A stretch of 64,000 nt of DNA, taken from positions 186,001 through 250,000 of the forward strand of contig JAPEHQ010000014.1 in assembly GCA_027405735.1 (NCBI GenBank), read 5' to 3'. Shown here in pieces: positions 1-9,845 of this stretch. The translations under genes were made by a program, and so were the position numbers. Source of the stretch: Mucor racemosus. Its lineage: Eukaryota; Mucoromycota; Mucoromycetes; Mucorales; Mucoraceae. Position 1 is the stretch's first letter. Every line of letters starts with the position of its first letter. Below the pieces are notes generated by a model. The model was not told where the DNA came from, made no database searches, and was given only the letters and a program-made list of their open reading frames with translations.

Positions 1-2
1 TT

Positions 3-101
3 TCTAAACCACCAGTAGTGACAATGCCCTGGACCGCATTGATGAAGCAAGTAAATAATTCAATGGCAACATTGGAAAAGAAGGCAGCAGCAAAAAAATG
101 A
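3..101 (+). CDS. 3' end of an unidentified gene (partial)
   Basis: An open frame enters from the left edge and ends in TGA at 99-101. It encodes about 32 residues ending in MATLEKKAAAKK, a lysine/alanine-rich tail. The frame is open from the first complete codon and the composition looks like a protein C-terminus, but there is too little sequence to name a family. The next gene starts 185 bases downstream on the same strand. It could also be chance reading; the N-terminal part lies outside the window. Confidence 0.4.
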   Translation, partial: SKPPVVTMPWTALMKQVNNSMATLEKKAAAKK

Positions 102-286
102 TTTTTCAAGATGCTCAACTGTTTTTGCGATAGATCTTACATGGTCATAATGAACAAATTTTCGGATCAAATTCGCGATTTATAAGCAAAACGTGGCTTT
201 CAATTTACCTTTGTTATGGACATTAATTCAATAGGGGGAAATTAATGCATTTTTTTGCTTTTTTGTTTTAATTATAAAAAGAAAAA

Positions 287-796
287 ATGGAACCAGGGAC
301 TATGATTAGGTTTTGTATGCTTGCAAATGATATTCCTGGAGAAGTATCACCCATGGTTATCGATACTATTGAACGAGAACTCACACCAACTACAAAAATA
401 CGCTTTGGAAGATTCACTAGAAATGTTAACGAGAACGACATTCATTTGAATTCAAAAGTTATCAGTAGAAGACATGCTAAAATTTATATAAAGAAAAACA
501 AGGTAAAAACAATGGCAAATTTCCTAAGTATATTGCATTAACTTTATGTAAAGTTGTTTATTAGAGATACAAAATCAAACTTTGGCACATTTGTCAATGG
601 TGAACGTCTTGCTAAAAAGAATCAATTATCGATTCCTCGTAAAATAAAAAGTGGAGATATTGTAAAGCTTGGAAAAGACTTTCGTGGAGGGATTAATGAA
701 AGACAACGCGCTGTTCTTGTAAGAATTGAACTAGATTCACCTGCTGTTGCTTCTGATGCTATTGCTACTGATGTTGCTTCAATGATGACAAACTAA
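287..796 (+). CDS. Small FHA-domain protein (152 aa)
   Basis: Two exons, 287-502 and 554-796, with a 51-nt intron (GTAAAA...AAG). The protein is almost only a forkhead-associated domain, residues about 35-130. The phosphothreonine-binding signature is visible: the first-strand GR in RFGRF, the SRRHA loop, and NFGTFVNG. FHA domains bind phosphothreonine peptides. There is no RING, kinase or membrane segment, unlike Dma1/Chk2-type or SLMAP/Vps64-type FHA proteins, so the partner cannot be told from sequence. The stop at 794-796 is followed after 120 bases by the ATG of the PX-PH gene on the same strand. The ATG at 287 is the first in the frame; an in-frame ATG follows at residue 6. Role is inference; the domain call is firm. 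Confidence 0.8.
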
Positions 797-916
797 AATA
801 TACAATTTGTACTACTTGAACACAACTTTTTTAACTTTACTATATTGCATTCTTCCATGACCAACTGGAAATCACTTTTTTTCTTTCTTCTTTTTTTAAA
901 AAAATAAAATAAACCA

Positions 917-2061
917 ATGTCTTTTTTTTCTCGGAATGATGATACTGATAATATATCTATAAATACAGCTTTTACGGATAATAATACACTAGTCGATAGT
1001 AATAGTATTTTCACTGTTTTTGAAGGTGCTGATGATGATACAGCTACGCTTACAAATGAATTCATTGAAAGTCCAGCTATCTCTAAACAGAAATTAGCAG
1101 AATCCATTGTGACTAAAAGTGATTTTTTGATGGCAAGGATCAAGGCTGTCGGTATGAATGTACATCCTAATGCTTCTGATAGTAAGCTTCTGTATTCTAC
1201 AATTTTATCCATTAGATATAGTATTCGTAAAACGAGGGAAGACGCTATTAATGATAGATATGTTGAACATTGGAAGATTGAAAAGAACTTCAATGATTTT
1301 GTACAGCTTCATGCCACTGTAAAATATTAGTAAATGTTAAATATATACATAAATATTTGCATTTAACAGAAATTATTATACATAGCTCAAGGAACAAGGA
1401 TTTGATCAGCCATTGCCTAGTGTTTATAAGCTCACAAATAACTCACCTGTTAATTGCGATAAGCGTATTATAATGTTGGAACTATATTTCAAGCAAGCTA
1501 TGGCATTTGCTTATACGAAAGATCCTTCTTATATATGTGCTTTTCTTAGCTCTGACATTTTGGATGAAACCAAAATGAAGCCAAGGTCATCCAAAGAAGG
1601 TGTATTGAGTAAATACAAAGGGTTTTTCATTGGTGGATGGAAATCGATGTATTTTGTGCTTGAAGGCTCAAAGTTGGAGTATTATTCATGCGTAGGGTAT
1701 TACAAAAAAGTATATAAATGTAATTTATGTCTTAGAAACTATTTTTACATAACATTAGAAAGGAGGAAAACTGTTGGGATATATAAATCTCTTGTTGGCA
1801 GACGTTTATAAGCAGCATTTCAATTACCATGATCCGGATCCTACTACAAATTGCCGACATGGACTTGTTATAAGCGCTTCTGAAAGAAGAGGTATCACAG
1901 ATCAATTTGTTCGACATCAATTTTGTGCATTTACAGATCAAGATCGAGATGAATGGGCTGTATTAATAACTAAAGCAGCAAAAAATGCACTTCAAAAGAA
2001 AGAGTCTCCAAAAATAGCTAAAGCGCCTTTATTGACCAAATTAGCAAACATGAAAAAATGA
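917..2061 (+). CDS. PX-PH domain protein (336 aa)
   Basis: Three exons, 917-1318, 1386-1691 and 1759-2061; all joins keep frame. Residues 1-80 are acidic and low in structure. A PX (phosphoinositide-binding) domain follows at about 85-185, with the EHWKIEKNFNDFVQLH strand-helix region. A PH domain follows at about 205-320 (GVLSKYKGFFIGGWKSMYFV, then the closing helix with DRDEWAVLI). This PX-then-PH order is known from fungal Bem3-type RhoGAPs, but here a stop comes soon after the PH helix and no RhoGAP sequence follows in the next 558 bases before the neighbouring gene. It is therefore either a membrane adaptor or a gene that lost its catalytic end. Likely acts at phosphoinositide-rich membranes. 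Domain calls are confident; relation to Bem3 is inference. Confidence 0.78.
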
Positions 2062-2619
2062 TCAGATGATAAATGTTGTAAATGTTTTATCTCATATGTT
2101 TGTCATTGTTAAAGTAAACAGGGTTGAACCGGCCATAAAAATAATAAGCAAAGCCCTCTTCAAAATAACGATTTTAAATACAGTACATTTTTAAAGGATT
2201 TTTGTGGAACAGATAATAATAATAAAAAGTATAAAATTAAATGGAAGTAAATGTTCATGATGTGAAAAATAGGCTTATATTTTTTATATACGATAAAAAA
2301 TTGTTTGAAACTATGTAAAACACATTGTCAACCAAGCCAAAATTCGATATATTACAAACATGTTACATTTATTTGCTTGTTAACCGAGCGTGTCCAAGTT
2401 ATTGTGTCTCCTTTAAATGCATTATTGGTTCCCCGAGCATCTTTGATGACTGATGACATATAAACTGCAATATAAATTTCACATGTATATTACTCTACAA
2501 AGAATCAAAGCATTTCACTACAAAAGATTCCCACCTATTTTGTTTCTTTTTTTATTTTTTTTTTCTTTTTCTTTTTTCACATATCATCCCCCCCCCCTAC
2601 TCTTTATAATAACAATAAA
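2062..2619. other. Intergenic region with pyrimidine-rich promoter of the b5/dehydrogenase gene
   Basis: AT-rich with no coding signal. The last 80 bases before the ATG at 2620 are a long T/C-rich tract ending in a run of ten C at 2588-2597, which probably marks the transcription start region. Nothing else recognisable. Confidence 0.5.
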
Positions 2620-4286
2620 ATGCCTGAATTGAAAATATTCACCAGAGCTGAAGTAGCTAAACACAACACTGAGGATGATTGCTGGATCATCATTGATGGT
2701 GCTGTTTATAATGTTTCTACTTTTGCTCAATTACATCCTGGTGGAAGCCAAATTTTGGTTGAATTAGGTGGAAAGGATGTTACAGGTAACAAAACAAATA
2801 AATTTAATCTAAACAAATATAGCAGCATACACATTTTCTAAACAAAAAACTCGCAGATGACTTTTATGGCCTTCATCGTCAAGAAGTATTGATTAAATAT
2901 GCCCCTCGTCTCAAGATTGGTACTATTGAAAATGAAGTAGCTCAAGTCAATATTCCTGTTCCTGGTGACCTTTCTGCTGTTCCTTATGCTGAACCTAGTT
3001 ATTGGATGGGCTTCAAGAGTCCTTATTTCAAGTATGTATACAACATCGTACCTTTTTTAAAGCTAAACTAACTGTCAAATCATTTTTGTAGCGAGAGTCA
3101 CACCATTTTCCGTAAGGCTATTCGTGCCATCTACGATGAAATCAGAGCTGAGGCTGTCCTTGCTGAGGATCAAGGTACTTATCCTTCCAAAGAACTCTAC
3201 GCTAAATTGGGTGAAGCAGGTGTGTTGGCCTCTCAACTTGGTCCTGGTGAATTCCTCAAGGGTATGAAATTACCTGGAGGCATTGATCCTGAAAAGTTTG
3301 ATTTTTTCCATGAAATGATCGCTCATCAAGAAACTGCTCGCCTTGGTACTCCTGGTTTCGCAGATAGTATCTCTTCCGGCTTCAGTATTGGTCTTCCTCC
3401 TATCTTTAACTTTGGTAGCCCTGCTCTCAAGGCTCGTGTTGTCCCTGAAGTTTTACTTGGTAAAAAACGTATTTGTTTAGCTATTACTGAGCCATATGCC
3501 GGATCTGATGTTGCTCGTATTCGTACCACCGCTACACGCACTGCTGATGGTAAGCACTTCATCATGAATGGTGTCAAGAAGTGGATTACTAACGGCGCCT
3601 TCTCCGATTATTTCACTGTTGCTGCCACTACTGAAAAGGGCATTACCTTGTTCTTTGTTGAGCGTGATGATAATATTGAGACTAAACAAATCAAGACTTC
3701 TTATTCTCCTTCTGCTGGTACTGCTTACATAACTTTTGAAAATGTCAAGGTACCTGCTGAGAACATTATTGGTAAGGAAGGAAAAGGTTTCCAAGCCATT
3801 ATGTTCAACTTTTCACATGAACGTCAATATATCAGCGCTGCTGTTCTTGGCGCCTCCCGTTCTATTGTGGAAGATTGCTTTAAATGGGCTCATCAACGTA
3901 AAGTATTTGGCAAACGCCTTATTGATCAGCCTGTCATTCGCAATAAGCTTGCTAGTATGGTAGCACAATTAGAAGCTGTTGAGAATTGGCATGAAAATAT
4001 CACTTACCAAATGTGTAATATGTCTTATCAAGAACAATCTGTCAAATTGGCTGGCCCTATTGCTTTATTGAAATATCAAGTTACTCGTGTTTCTCATAAT
4101 ATTGCTGATGATGCTTGTCAAATCTTTGGTGGTCGTGCCATTACCAAGACTGGTATGGGTCGTACTGTTGAGGCTTTCCAAAGAACTTACAAATTTGGTG
4201 CTATTCTTGGTGGTTCCGAAGAAATTATGGCTGATCTTGGTATCAGACAAGCCATGAAATACTACCCTCAAGGCGCTAAACTTTAA
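2620..4286 (+). CDS. Cytochrome b5-acyl-CoA dehydrogenase fusion with peroxisomal signal (511 aa)
   Basis: Three exons, 2620-2785, 2857-3031 and 3092-4286; introns GTAACA...CAG and GTATGT...TAG. Residues 3-80 are a cytochrome b5 domain with the axial-histidine motif HPGG (His39) and a second candidate ligand, His62 in FYGLHRQ. Residues about 110-510 are an acyl-CoA dehydrogenase: ITEPYAGSD near 244, [15 protein letters not shown] near 457, and ILGGSEEIM near the end. The usual C-terminal Glu of medium-chain enzymes is Gly here, as in long-chain types, whose base lies on another helix; the Glu of IVEDCFKW is a candidate. The protein ends in AKL, a canonical PTS1, so peroxisomal location is likely. 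Fungal proteins of this architecture are known; substrate is not. The heme domain may pass or accept electrons during FAD-dependent dehydrogenation; that is inference. Confidence 0.92.
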
Positions 4287-4981
4287 GTAAAAAAATTAAA
4301 CGTTTTAGCTGTACTAAATACCTTTATTTATTGAATAAAATCAAATGTTTTCTTTGCTGATTATGTTGTAAAAAAAAAAAATTAGTCCCAAATCGCTAAA
4401 ATATTACAAAATATTCGTACCTATTTTAAACCTCTCGAGTCGGACAATATATACCACTACTGTTTTTGAAATTTCGACTTGTAAAATATACCGGACCTCC
4501 CGGACTGCCAAATAATCGGATATTCAATCGTGTATGTGCTGGTTGATTTCGTTCAGAATACGTATCATGAAGCTGTAAAATATTATTTTCTAAATAAATG
4601 TAGTTACTTTTATATAAAGCGTTTATATGTTATATAAAGTATATATATTTTTTTTGAGGAAAAAGAACAACGAATTTGAGCACAAGGCATTTGAAATAAT
4701 AATTAAATTCTCAAAAGTATTATGCTATATAGAAATTTGTCGTTGTTCTCCAGGGAAAAGAAACCTCGATAAATACTATGCTTTAAGGACATTCTTCGAA
4801 AAAAAAAAAAAATTAATAATTATTCACTCTACATATACAAATTAATACACAAATTCATGATAAGCTTGGTTTAAAAATGTAGGACCATTTCCATAGAATG
4901 GTGCCATTGAAAATTAATTTCATTTATCAATTAAATTAATCATTGTTTTATTTTATTCATGCATGTAAGAGTTATATTAAA
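4287..4981. other. Intergenic, convergent genes; no gene seen
   Basis: Lies between the 3' ends of the b5/dehydrogenase gene and the minus-strand Mso1-like gene. AT-rich. A short GC-richer patch at about 4434-4520 contains repeated CCGGAC/CGGAC words resembling those at 36350-36440 and 63085-63100, possibly a remnant of a mobile-element end. No supported coding region. Confidence 0.4.
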
Positions 4982-6234
4982 TTAAAGATAAGTATTATTT
5001 CTGATGGATCTTGAAGGTGTATTTGATGGTATATAATTGGACTCTTTTTGGTAATGCGAGGATGGGGGTAATCGAGTAGTGTTCATACGTCTAGGTGTTG
5101 TAGATCCATAAATGTGTTCCAGGTCGGCAGTATGCTGAGAATGACGAGTGGGTTTTAAAGAAGAAAAAGAAGAAGAAGTATGCGAAGGCATACGTTCACT
5201 TTGAGAGCGAAAAACAGATGGTTTTTTATAATGATTTTCTTCTGGTTTCTGTCTTTCAGCTCTCAATGCCTGTAATTCTTTTTCTCTAGATGATAATTGT
5301 TGTGTTTCTGCTGGTTGCCATAATCGACGAGTACGAGAAGAAGGTTTGCGATTCATAACTTGTTCTTGTATTACATGATGTTCTGTATTTGATAAGTTGG
5401 CTAAAGTGGAAATGGGTGTACGATCATCATAAAGCCAAGAGGGCAATGATTTTGTATTGTTACTCTGGTGATATTCTCTAAGGATTCTCGACACGTGCGT
5501 TTCTCCCTCCCAGTCATCGTCATCTGATTCTAAATGGAACAAATGAGTCTCCTTATTAATTGCACAATTTATCTTTTACTGCTATTTATTTACCTGGGCC
5601 ATCTTCATCTACCGAATTTGACATGGTTGCATGAATGATTCTTTCCCAAAGTTTGCCAGATTTATTTGACTCTTCTATTTTTAATAATGTTAATATATTG
5701 AAACAAATGTATATCTCATATATTTTTCTCACTTTTTTCCGCTATTAAATCCTTCCATTTTTCATTTTCTTTCATTTTTCCCCATAATTTTTTTCCATTT
5801 GGGGATGTCGTGTCACGGAAGTCAGTCAAGGAAGAAGAGTTTTTTAGATTTGATGCATAATTATCAAAATAAATTGATCCATCTTCATCTTCATTGGGTC
5901 TCTCTTGTTCATCATTATAATGTTTTTTGATATCTGATGTGCTGTTACTTTTAAAAAAGCTCCATTTACCGCTTTCCATTGAACTGTCTGATGCTTGTCG
6001 TGTTACAGTGGTTGAGGTGGGATTAGAATCTATTAGATCGGGTACATCTTGATCTTCTTGTTGACTGTTCCATCTTGTGAATGAGGATGTGGTACTTGAA
6101 CATAGTTTAGGCAATTGAGGTAATTTATTGCTTGAATTACATTTATGTCTAGCAGGATACAGCCCTACATCCTCGTCACAATCTTTGCAAAGAACTACAA
6201 TTGTTGAAACTCTATAATCATTTCGTAATCCCAT
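4982..6234 (-). CDS. Mso1-like exocytosis protein with N-terminal Cys motif (376 aa)
   Basis: Three exons on the minus strand: 6234-5733, 5674-5594, 5529-4982. The N-terminus has a compact Cys/His motif, CKDCDEDVGLYPARHKC (residues about 16-32), that could bind a metal. Residues 35-165 are Ser/Thr-rich and acidic. The conserved core spans the exon joins: GKLWERIIHATMSNS, then WEGETHVSRILREYH and LPSWLYDDRTP (about 176-230). This resembles the Sec1-binding segment of fungal Mso1, which helps Sec1 bind SNAREs at sites of secretion. The C-terminal 150 residues are polar, rich in Arg/Ser and probably disordered. Yeast Mso1 is shorter and lacks the Cys motif. Family call is from pattern memory; the alternative is an uncharacterised fungal disordered protein. 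Confidence 0.55.
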
Positions 6235-6948
6235 TTTTTTATTGTTGAGAAAAAGTAAGAAAATAAAAGAGAAAAAAGGAAGAGACGGGAGGGGCCAAAG
6301 TTTATATAACCTGTCTATTTGTTATTAATAATCTGCCTTTTAATTGGAAAAAAAATCATAACATCTAAACTGAGGTCTCGAAATACGGAAAAAAGGGGAA
6401 AAAGATATACACACTTCATTACTTTGCTCCTTGAAATTATTCAGGAGCTCTTTTTTCTTTTTTTTCTTTTTTTTTTTTATTTACAACAATCAAAATAGAA
6501 TGACCATAGAGAGATAGAAAAAGGGAGATTTTCATAGGCTTTTTTTTTCATGGATGAATAATGAACAAATGAAATTGAAACATTTGATATCAAAATTAGT
6601 CCGTTTGGACGAGTTAAATGATAAAGAGCATTTACATATTTGGGAGACCGAAACACAAATGGTCTGGGCGTCTTTATTCTTTCAGTTCTGTTTATAGAAA
6701 ACCTGAATATAAATTTCAGGAACATCAATTATTATAATGACAGCTTCAATGTTGCACAAATACACTGCCAAGTTTTCATTATTAGATTGATTAATAGCCA
6801 TCGCCATATAGGTAATGATGGCGAGGTAAATGACAACATTTATTTATCAAATGCCCACCATAAGCAGTAAAAATATAAAATGCACAGACAAATGCATACA
6901 AATTAACTACATAAAAACAATAAAATAAAATCACCGACCAATTCAACA
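6235..6948. other. Intergenic, no gene seen
   Basis: Contains the 5' flank of the minus-strand Mso1-like gene and a T-rich tract at 6450-6480. The small open frames have no protein-like features. Confidence 0.4.
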
Positions 6949-7770
6949 ATGAACAACAATTCTACCAAACATATTCTTGCTCAATTGCAATACAGCAGCT
7001 ACATTTGCCTTGGAAATTATTGCGACGCAAGGTCACTTAATTTGCATCTCTTAGAAGATTACAGTTGTCCCAATATAAATATTGAGAGGTCTGGTAATGC
7101 AGAAGGTATAGAGTCAGCCGATTCTCAGTATCTGAGTATGATGTCAACAACACCCTACGGCATTCAGCAAGTGTTTAATATGCAGATAAGATAACCATGT
7201 AGCTTATGTCTCGACCATTTCGAAGATGTTTATTTACTAACGCATCATCTGGTCATAGTTCATAGAACAAATACTTGTGAGGAACTGAATCGGCATTTAA
7301 GATATTCTTTTGAAAGAGATCAACTTGAAGGAATCGTTGATGGTAACCATTCCATTGAATCTGCTGTATAATGTTTTCCAAAATTATTATAAAAACCGAC
7401 TCTCTTGGAGATACTCTAAAAGAGCAAATGATTCATTTTCCTTGCCAACAAGTTGACCCCCTTGCTGCATATCAAGAAGGCTGTGTGTGTAATGCATGTT
7501 TCATCCATCTCAGCTACGTGCATAATTGAAGTTATAGTGTCAACAAAATGAATCGAGACATTGGATATAGTGGATCCGGTTATAATAATATAGATATCCA
7601 GAGCAATATTGATATCAATAAAGATAAATACAGTGAACATGAGGATCACAGCTATAGAAGTTAAAACATTGAAACTACTACTAGTAATAATGACAAAAGC
7701 AATGAAGACGACGAAAACTATGATCATGATAAAAGTGATAAGGCTGATCTACTTGATTCGGAAGTTTAAG
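6949..7770 (+). pseudogene. Broken C2H2-like zinc-finger gene
   Basis: An 81-codon frame starts at 6949 and stops at 7192-7194, but the same frame continues for about 58 more codons with a plausible finger, CSLCLDHFEDVYLLTHH (C-x2-C...H), ending at 7369. In a different frame from about 7398 a second protein-like stretch begins (CVCNACFIHLSYVH) and runs, through three in-frame stops, into an acidic Asn/Asp-rich tail up to about 7770. No intron of normal size removes the first stop while keeping frame. I read this as a decaying gene with Cys/His pairs. An alternative is several unrecognised introns. The original function cannot be named. Confidence 0.4.
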
Positions 7771-8322
7771 CAGGTAGCTAGAACTAAATGGGAAGTTGAT
7801 GAAGAAGAAAAGTATACAAGCAGGATGCAAATAATATATATATAATCTAGGCTTTGCCAAGCAATTAATTTGAAATAACCATTAATATAATAGAGCGCAT
7901 ATAATATATAATCATAATACTTTATGTAGTTACCTGCATGCTGTTTTATTTTAGACTTTGTAAAATATCTTTTAACTATAATGAGCTGGTCAACACCGCT
8001 ACGTGGTGTACAGCTCGTGCTGCTGCAGGCCTGTTTTACTTAATTGTAAGAAGCTTTTCATCGTACTGTACCAATAGTTAGAATAATATTTAATGGTAAT
8101 GCAAGGACAAGTTACTGAATAATTGTATCGCTTTTCTTTTGTATATTCCTGTTCTCATCTTCTTTCATTCTATTGCCTCCTCCTCTTCCTTCTTCTCTTT
8201 GTTCGTTCCTCTTCATCCTCTTTGTTTGGGTGTGCATTATCCTTTTTTTATTTAAATTATTGTATTTATTTAATTTTGACTGTGAAATACAACCATATAA
8301 TTTTAAAAATAAAATAATAATA
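7771..8322. other. Intergenic, no gene seen
   Basis: AT-rich. A pyrimidine-rich stretch lies at about 8150-8230. The short hydrophobic frames on both strands here follow that composition and are not supported as genes. Confidence 0.4.
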
Positions 8323-8923
8323 TGAATCAAGTGGATACAGCATCGTAGAACCTTGAAAATATACTCAAATATCGTAAAATCTCTTATTTTTAAGACTTCA
8401 AGGGTTTATAAGCGGAATATTAATTTCAAAAATTATCCTTGTCCAGATCATCAATTTTGGCATTTTCCGATTTTTTTTTTCTGTTTTTGCAAATCTAAAG
8501 TTAATTATACTACCAATTATAAAAACAAAAAATTCACACATATACAGAATTTAATGCTCTATTTGCTCAATGAAAAACAATAAACATTTTTATTGCAAAA
8601 TATTACATGAAAATCCTTTAACCAAAAAACCGTTTTTGGGACAAAAGTGCAAAGTTTCATTACTTAACATTTAATATTAAGCTTTTATAAAATGTGTATT
8701 AGTTATGGCTACAATTTTCTCTCATAACGTAATACATTTAAACGTCAATTTTGGTATCAAAATTTGATTTTTCTGTTTTTAGATCAAAATCATGAGTATT
8801 GGTAAGGACAAAATGAGCCCCGAAAATGTCCGCTACAAATTCTGAATTTTCAGACTATACATGGTTAAATATAAGAAAAGCTAAGAAAAAACGCATTTTT
8901 ATTTAAAACTTAGATATATACTG
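8323..8923 (+). repeat. Dispersed repeat family A, copy 1
   Basis: This roughly 600-base stretch matches 38729-39326 on the opposite strand over nearly its whole length, with scattered substitutions and small indels. Both copies begin with TGAATCAAGTGG and end near TTTAAAACTTA. Shared landmarks include ATAAGCGGAATATTAAT, CCAATTATAAAAACAAAAAA and GCTTAATATTAAATGTTAAG (some on the reverse strand). Neither copy has a long open frame, so it behaves as a non-coding or decayed mobile element. Homology resumes at about 9721. Confidence 0.8.
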
Positions 8924-9720
8924 TTATATCAAAAGATACTAATATAAAAATACTTTGCTAAAAGATACATTTTATTAATCCATTGATGCTCCGTATTTAT
9001 ATGTTTTCTAGATAGTTATATGATTATTAATATTATTAATGAATTGCCGGGTATTGAGGTACTTGATATGATTTGGGAACAAATCATATACAATGGAATT
9101 TGTGGAATTGGGAACCTGTGATTGTATCATTTGGATAAGATGTAGGATTGCTTATGTTTCATTGTTGCCAAGTGTTCCTAAAGGTTTCTGACAATCGCTG
9201 TTAATGCTAGTGATTATGTATGACATTTAGTATGAGTTACTAAATGTCATGCCATGTTGGATTTCAATAGTTGTTCCTGGATTTCTACATCTGGGTAAAC
9301 TTCTGATATATCATATACCATAGTATGAGAGACTTATGTTGCGTCCACAGGTTATTATAGTAATTTGTAAGATAATGAACCTTTTATGTTATAATCCTTA
9401 TTGTGAAAGTAAGCTGACTACTTTGGGATGGCACTCCTAATTGTTCTCCGTTGAGGGATGATGGTCCAGAATTTGCGGAATATATGAGATACCATATTTG
9501 GTTGTATGAAATATGTGCCCCCCATATATACTATGTTATTGATGTAAATAAATACTGATCTAACGGATGAAATTGCAATATAGAATTTGTATATAAAAAG
9601 GACAAATTATTGATATTACATAAAGATTCTCTTCAGTTTTTGTGTGTGATTTAATTTAACCAGTTTCTTTATTAAATTATACATTTTTTTCTTGCTACAA
9701 TACTTATTCTAAATCTTGTG
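8924..9720. mobile_element. Probable insertion into repeat A copy 1 (LTR-like)
   Basis: Relative to the copy at 38729-39326 plus its flank, this segment is extra. It is G/T-rich on the plus strand, carries a TATA-like TATAAAAAGG at about 9591 and an AT-rich end, and has a perfect 13-bp hairpin at 9220-9250. These traits fit a degenerate solo LTR, but I cannot define termini or a target-site duplication. About 17 bases at 9317-9334 also resemble the flank of copy 2, so two insertions are possible. Confidence 0.35.
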
Positions 9721-9845
9721 CAATTCAACTTAGCGTTCGATCTTGCTATGCTCAATTACGGCATCGCTCTGCAGGCTCACTTTTGCAATTTTTTAACGAA
9801 TCTATGATATGACAGACGGTTTTCCTGTTAGAAAAATGTATGTTT
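9721..9845 (+). repeat. Continuation of repeat family A flank
   Basis: Matches the reverse strand of about 38600-38705: shared words TCTTGCTATGCTCAATTA, TTTTGCAATTTTTTAA and TATGATATGACAG. In copy 2 this follows the family A unit almost directly; in copy 1 it is about 800 bases away. This shows that the repeat unit is longer than 600 bases and that copy 1 was interrupted. Confidence 0.7.

Noticed and set aside
287..2061. FHA and PX-PH genes as one fused protein
   Set aside because: There is a stop at 794-796, 120 bases without an open frame in register, and a good ATG at 917; no intron joins them in frame without skipping the stop artificially.
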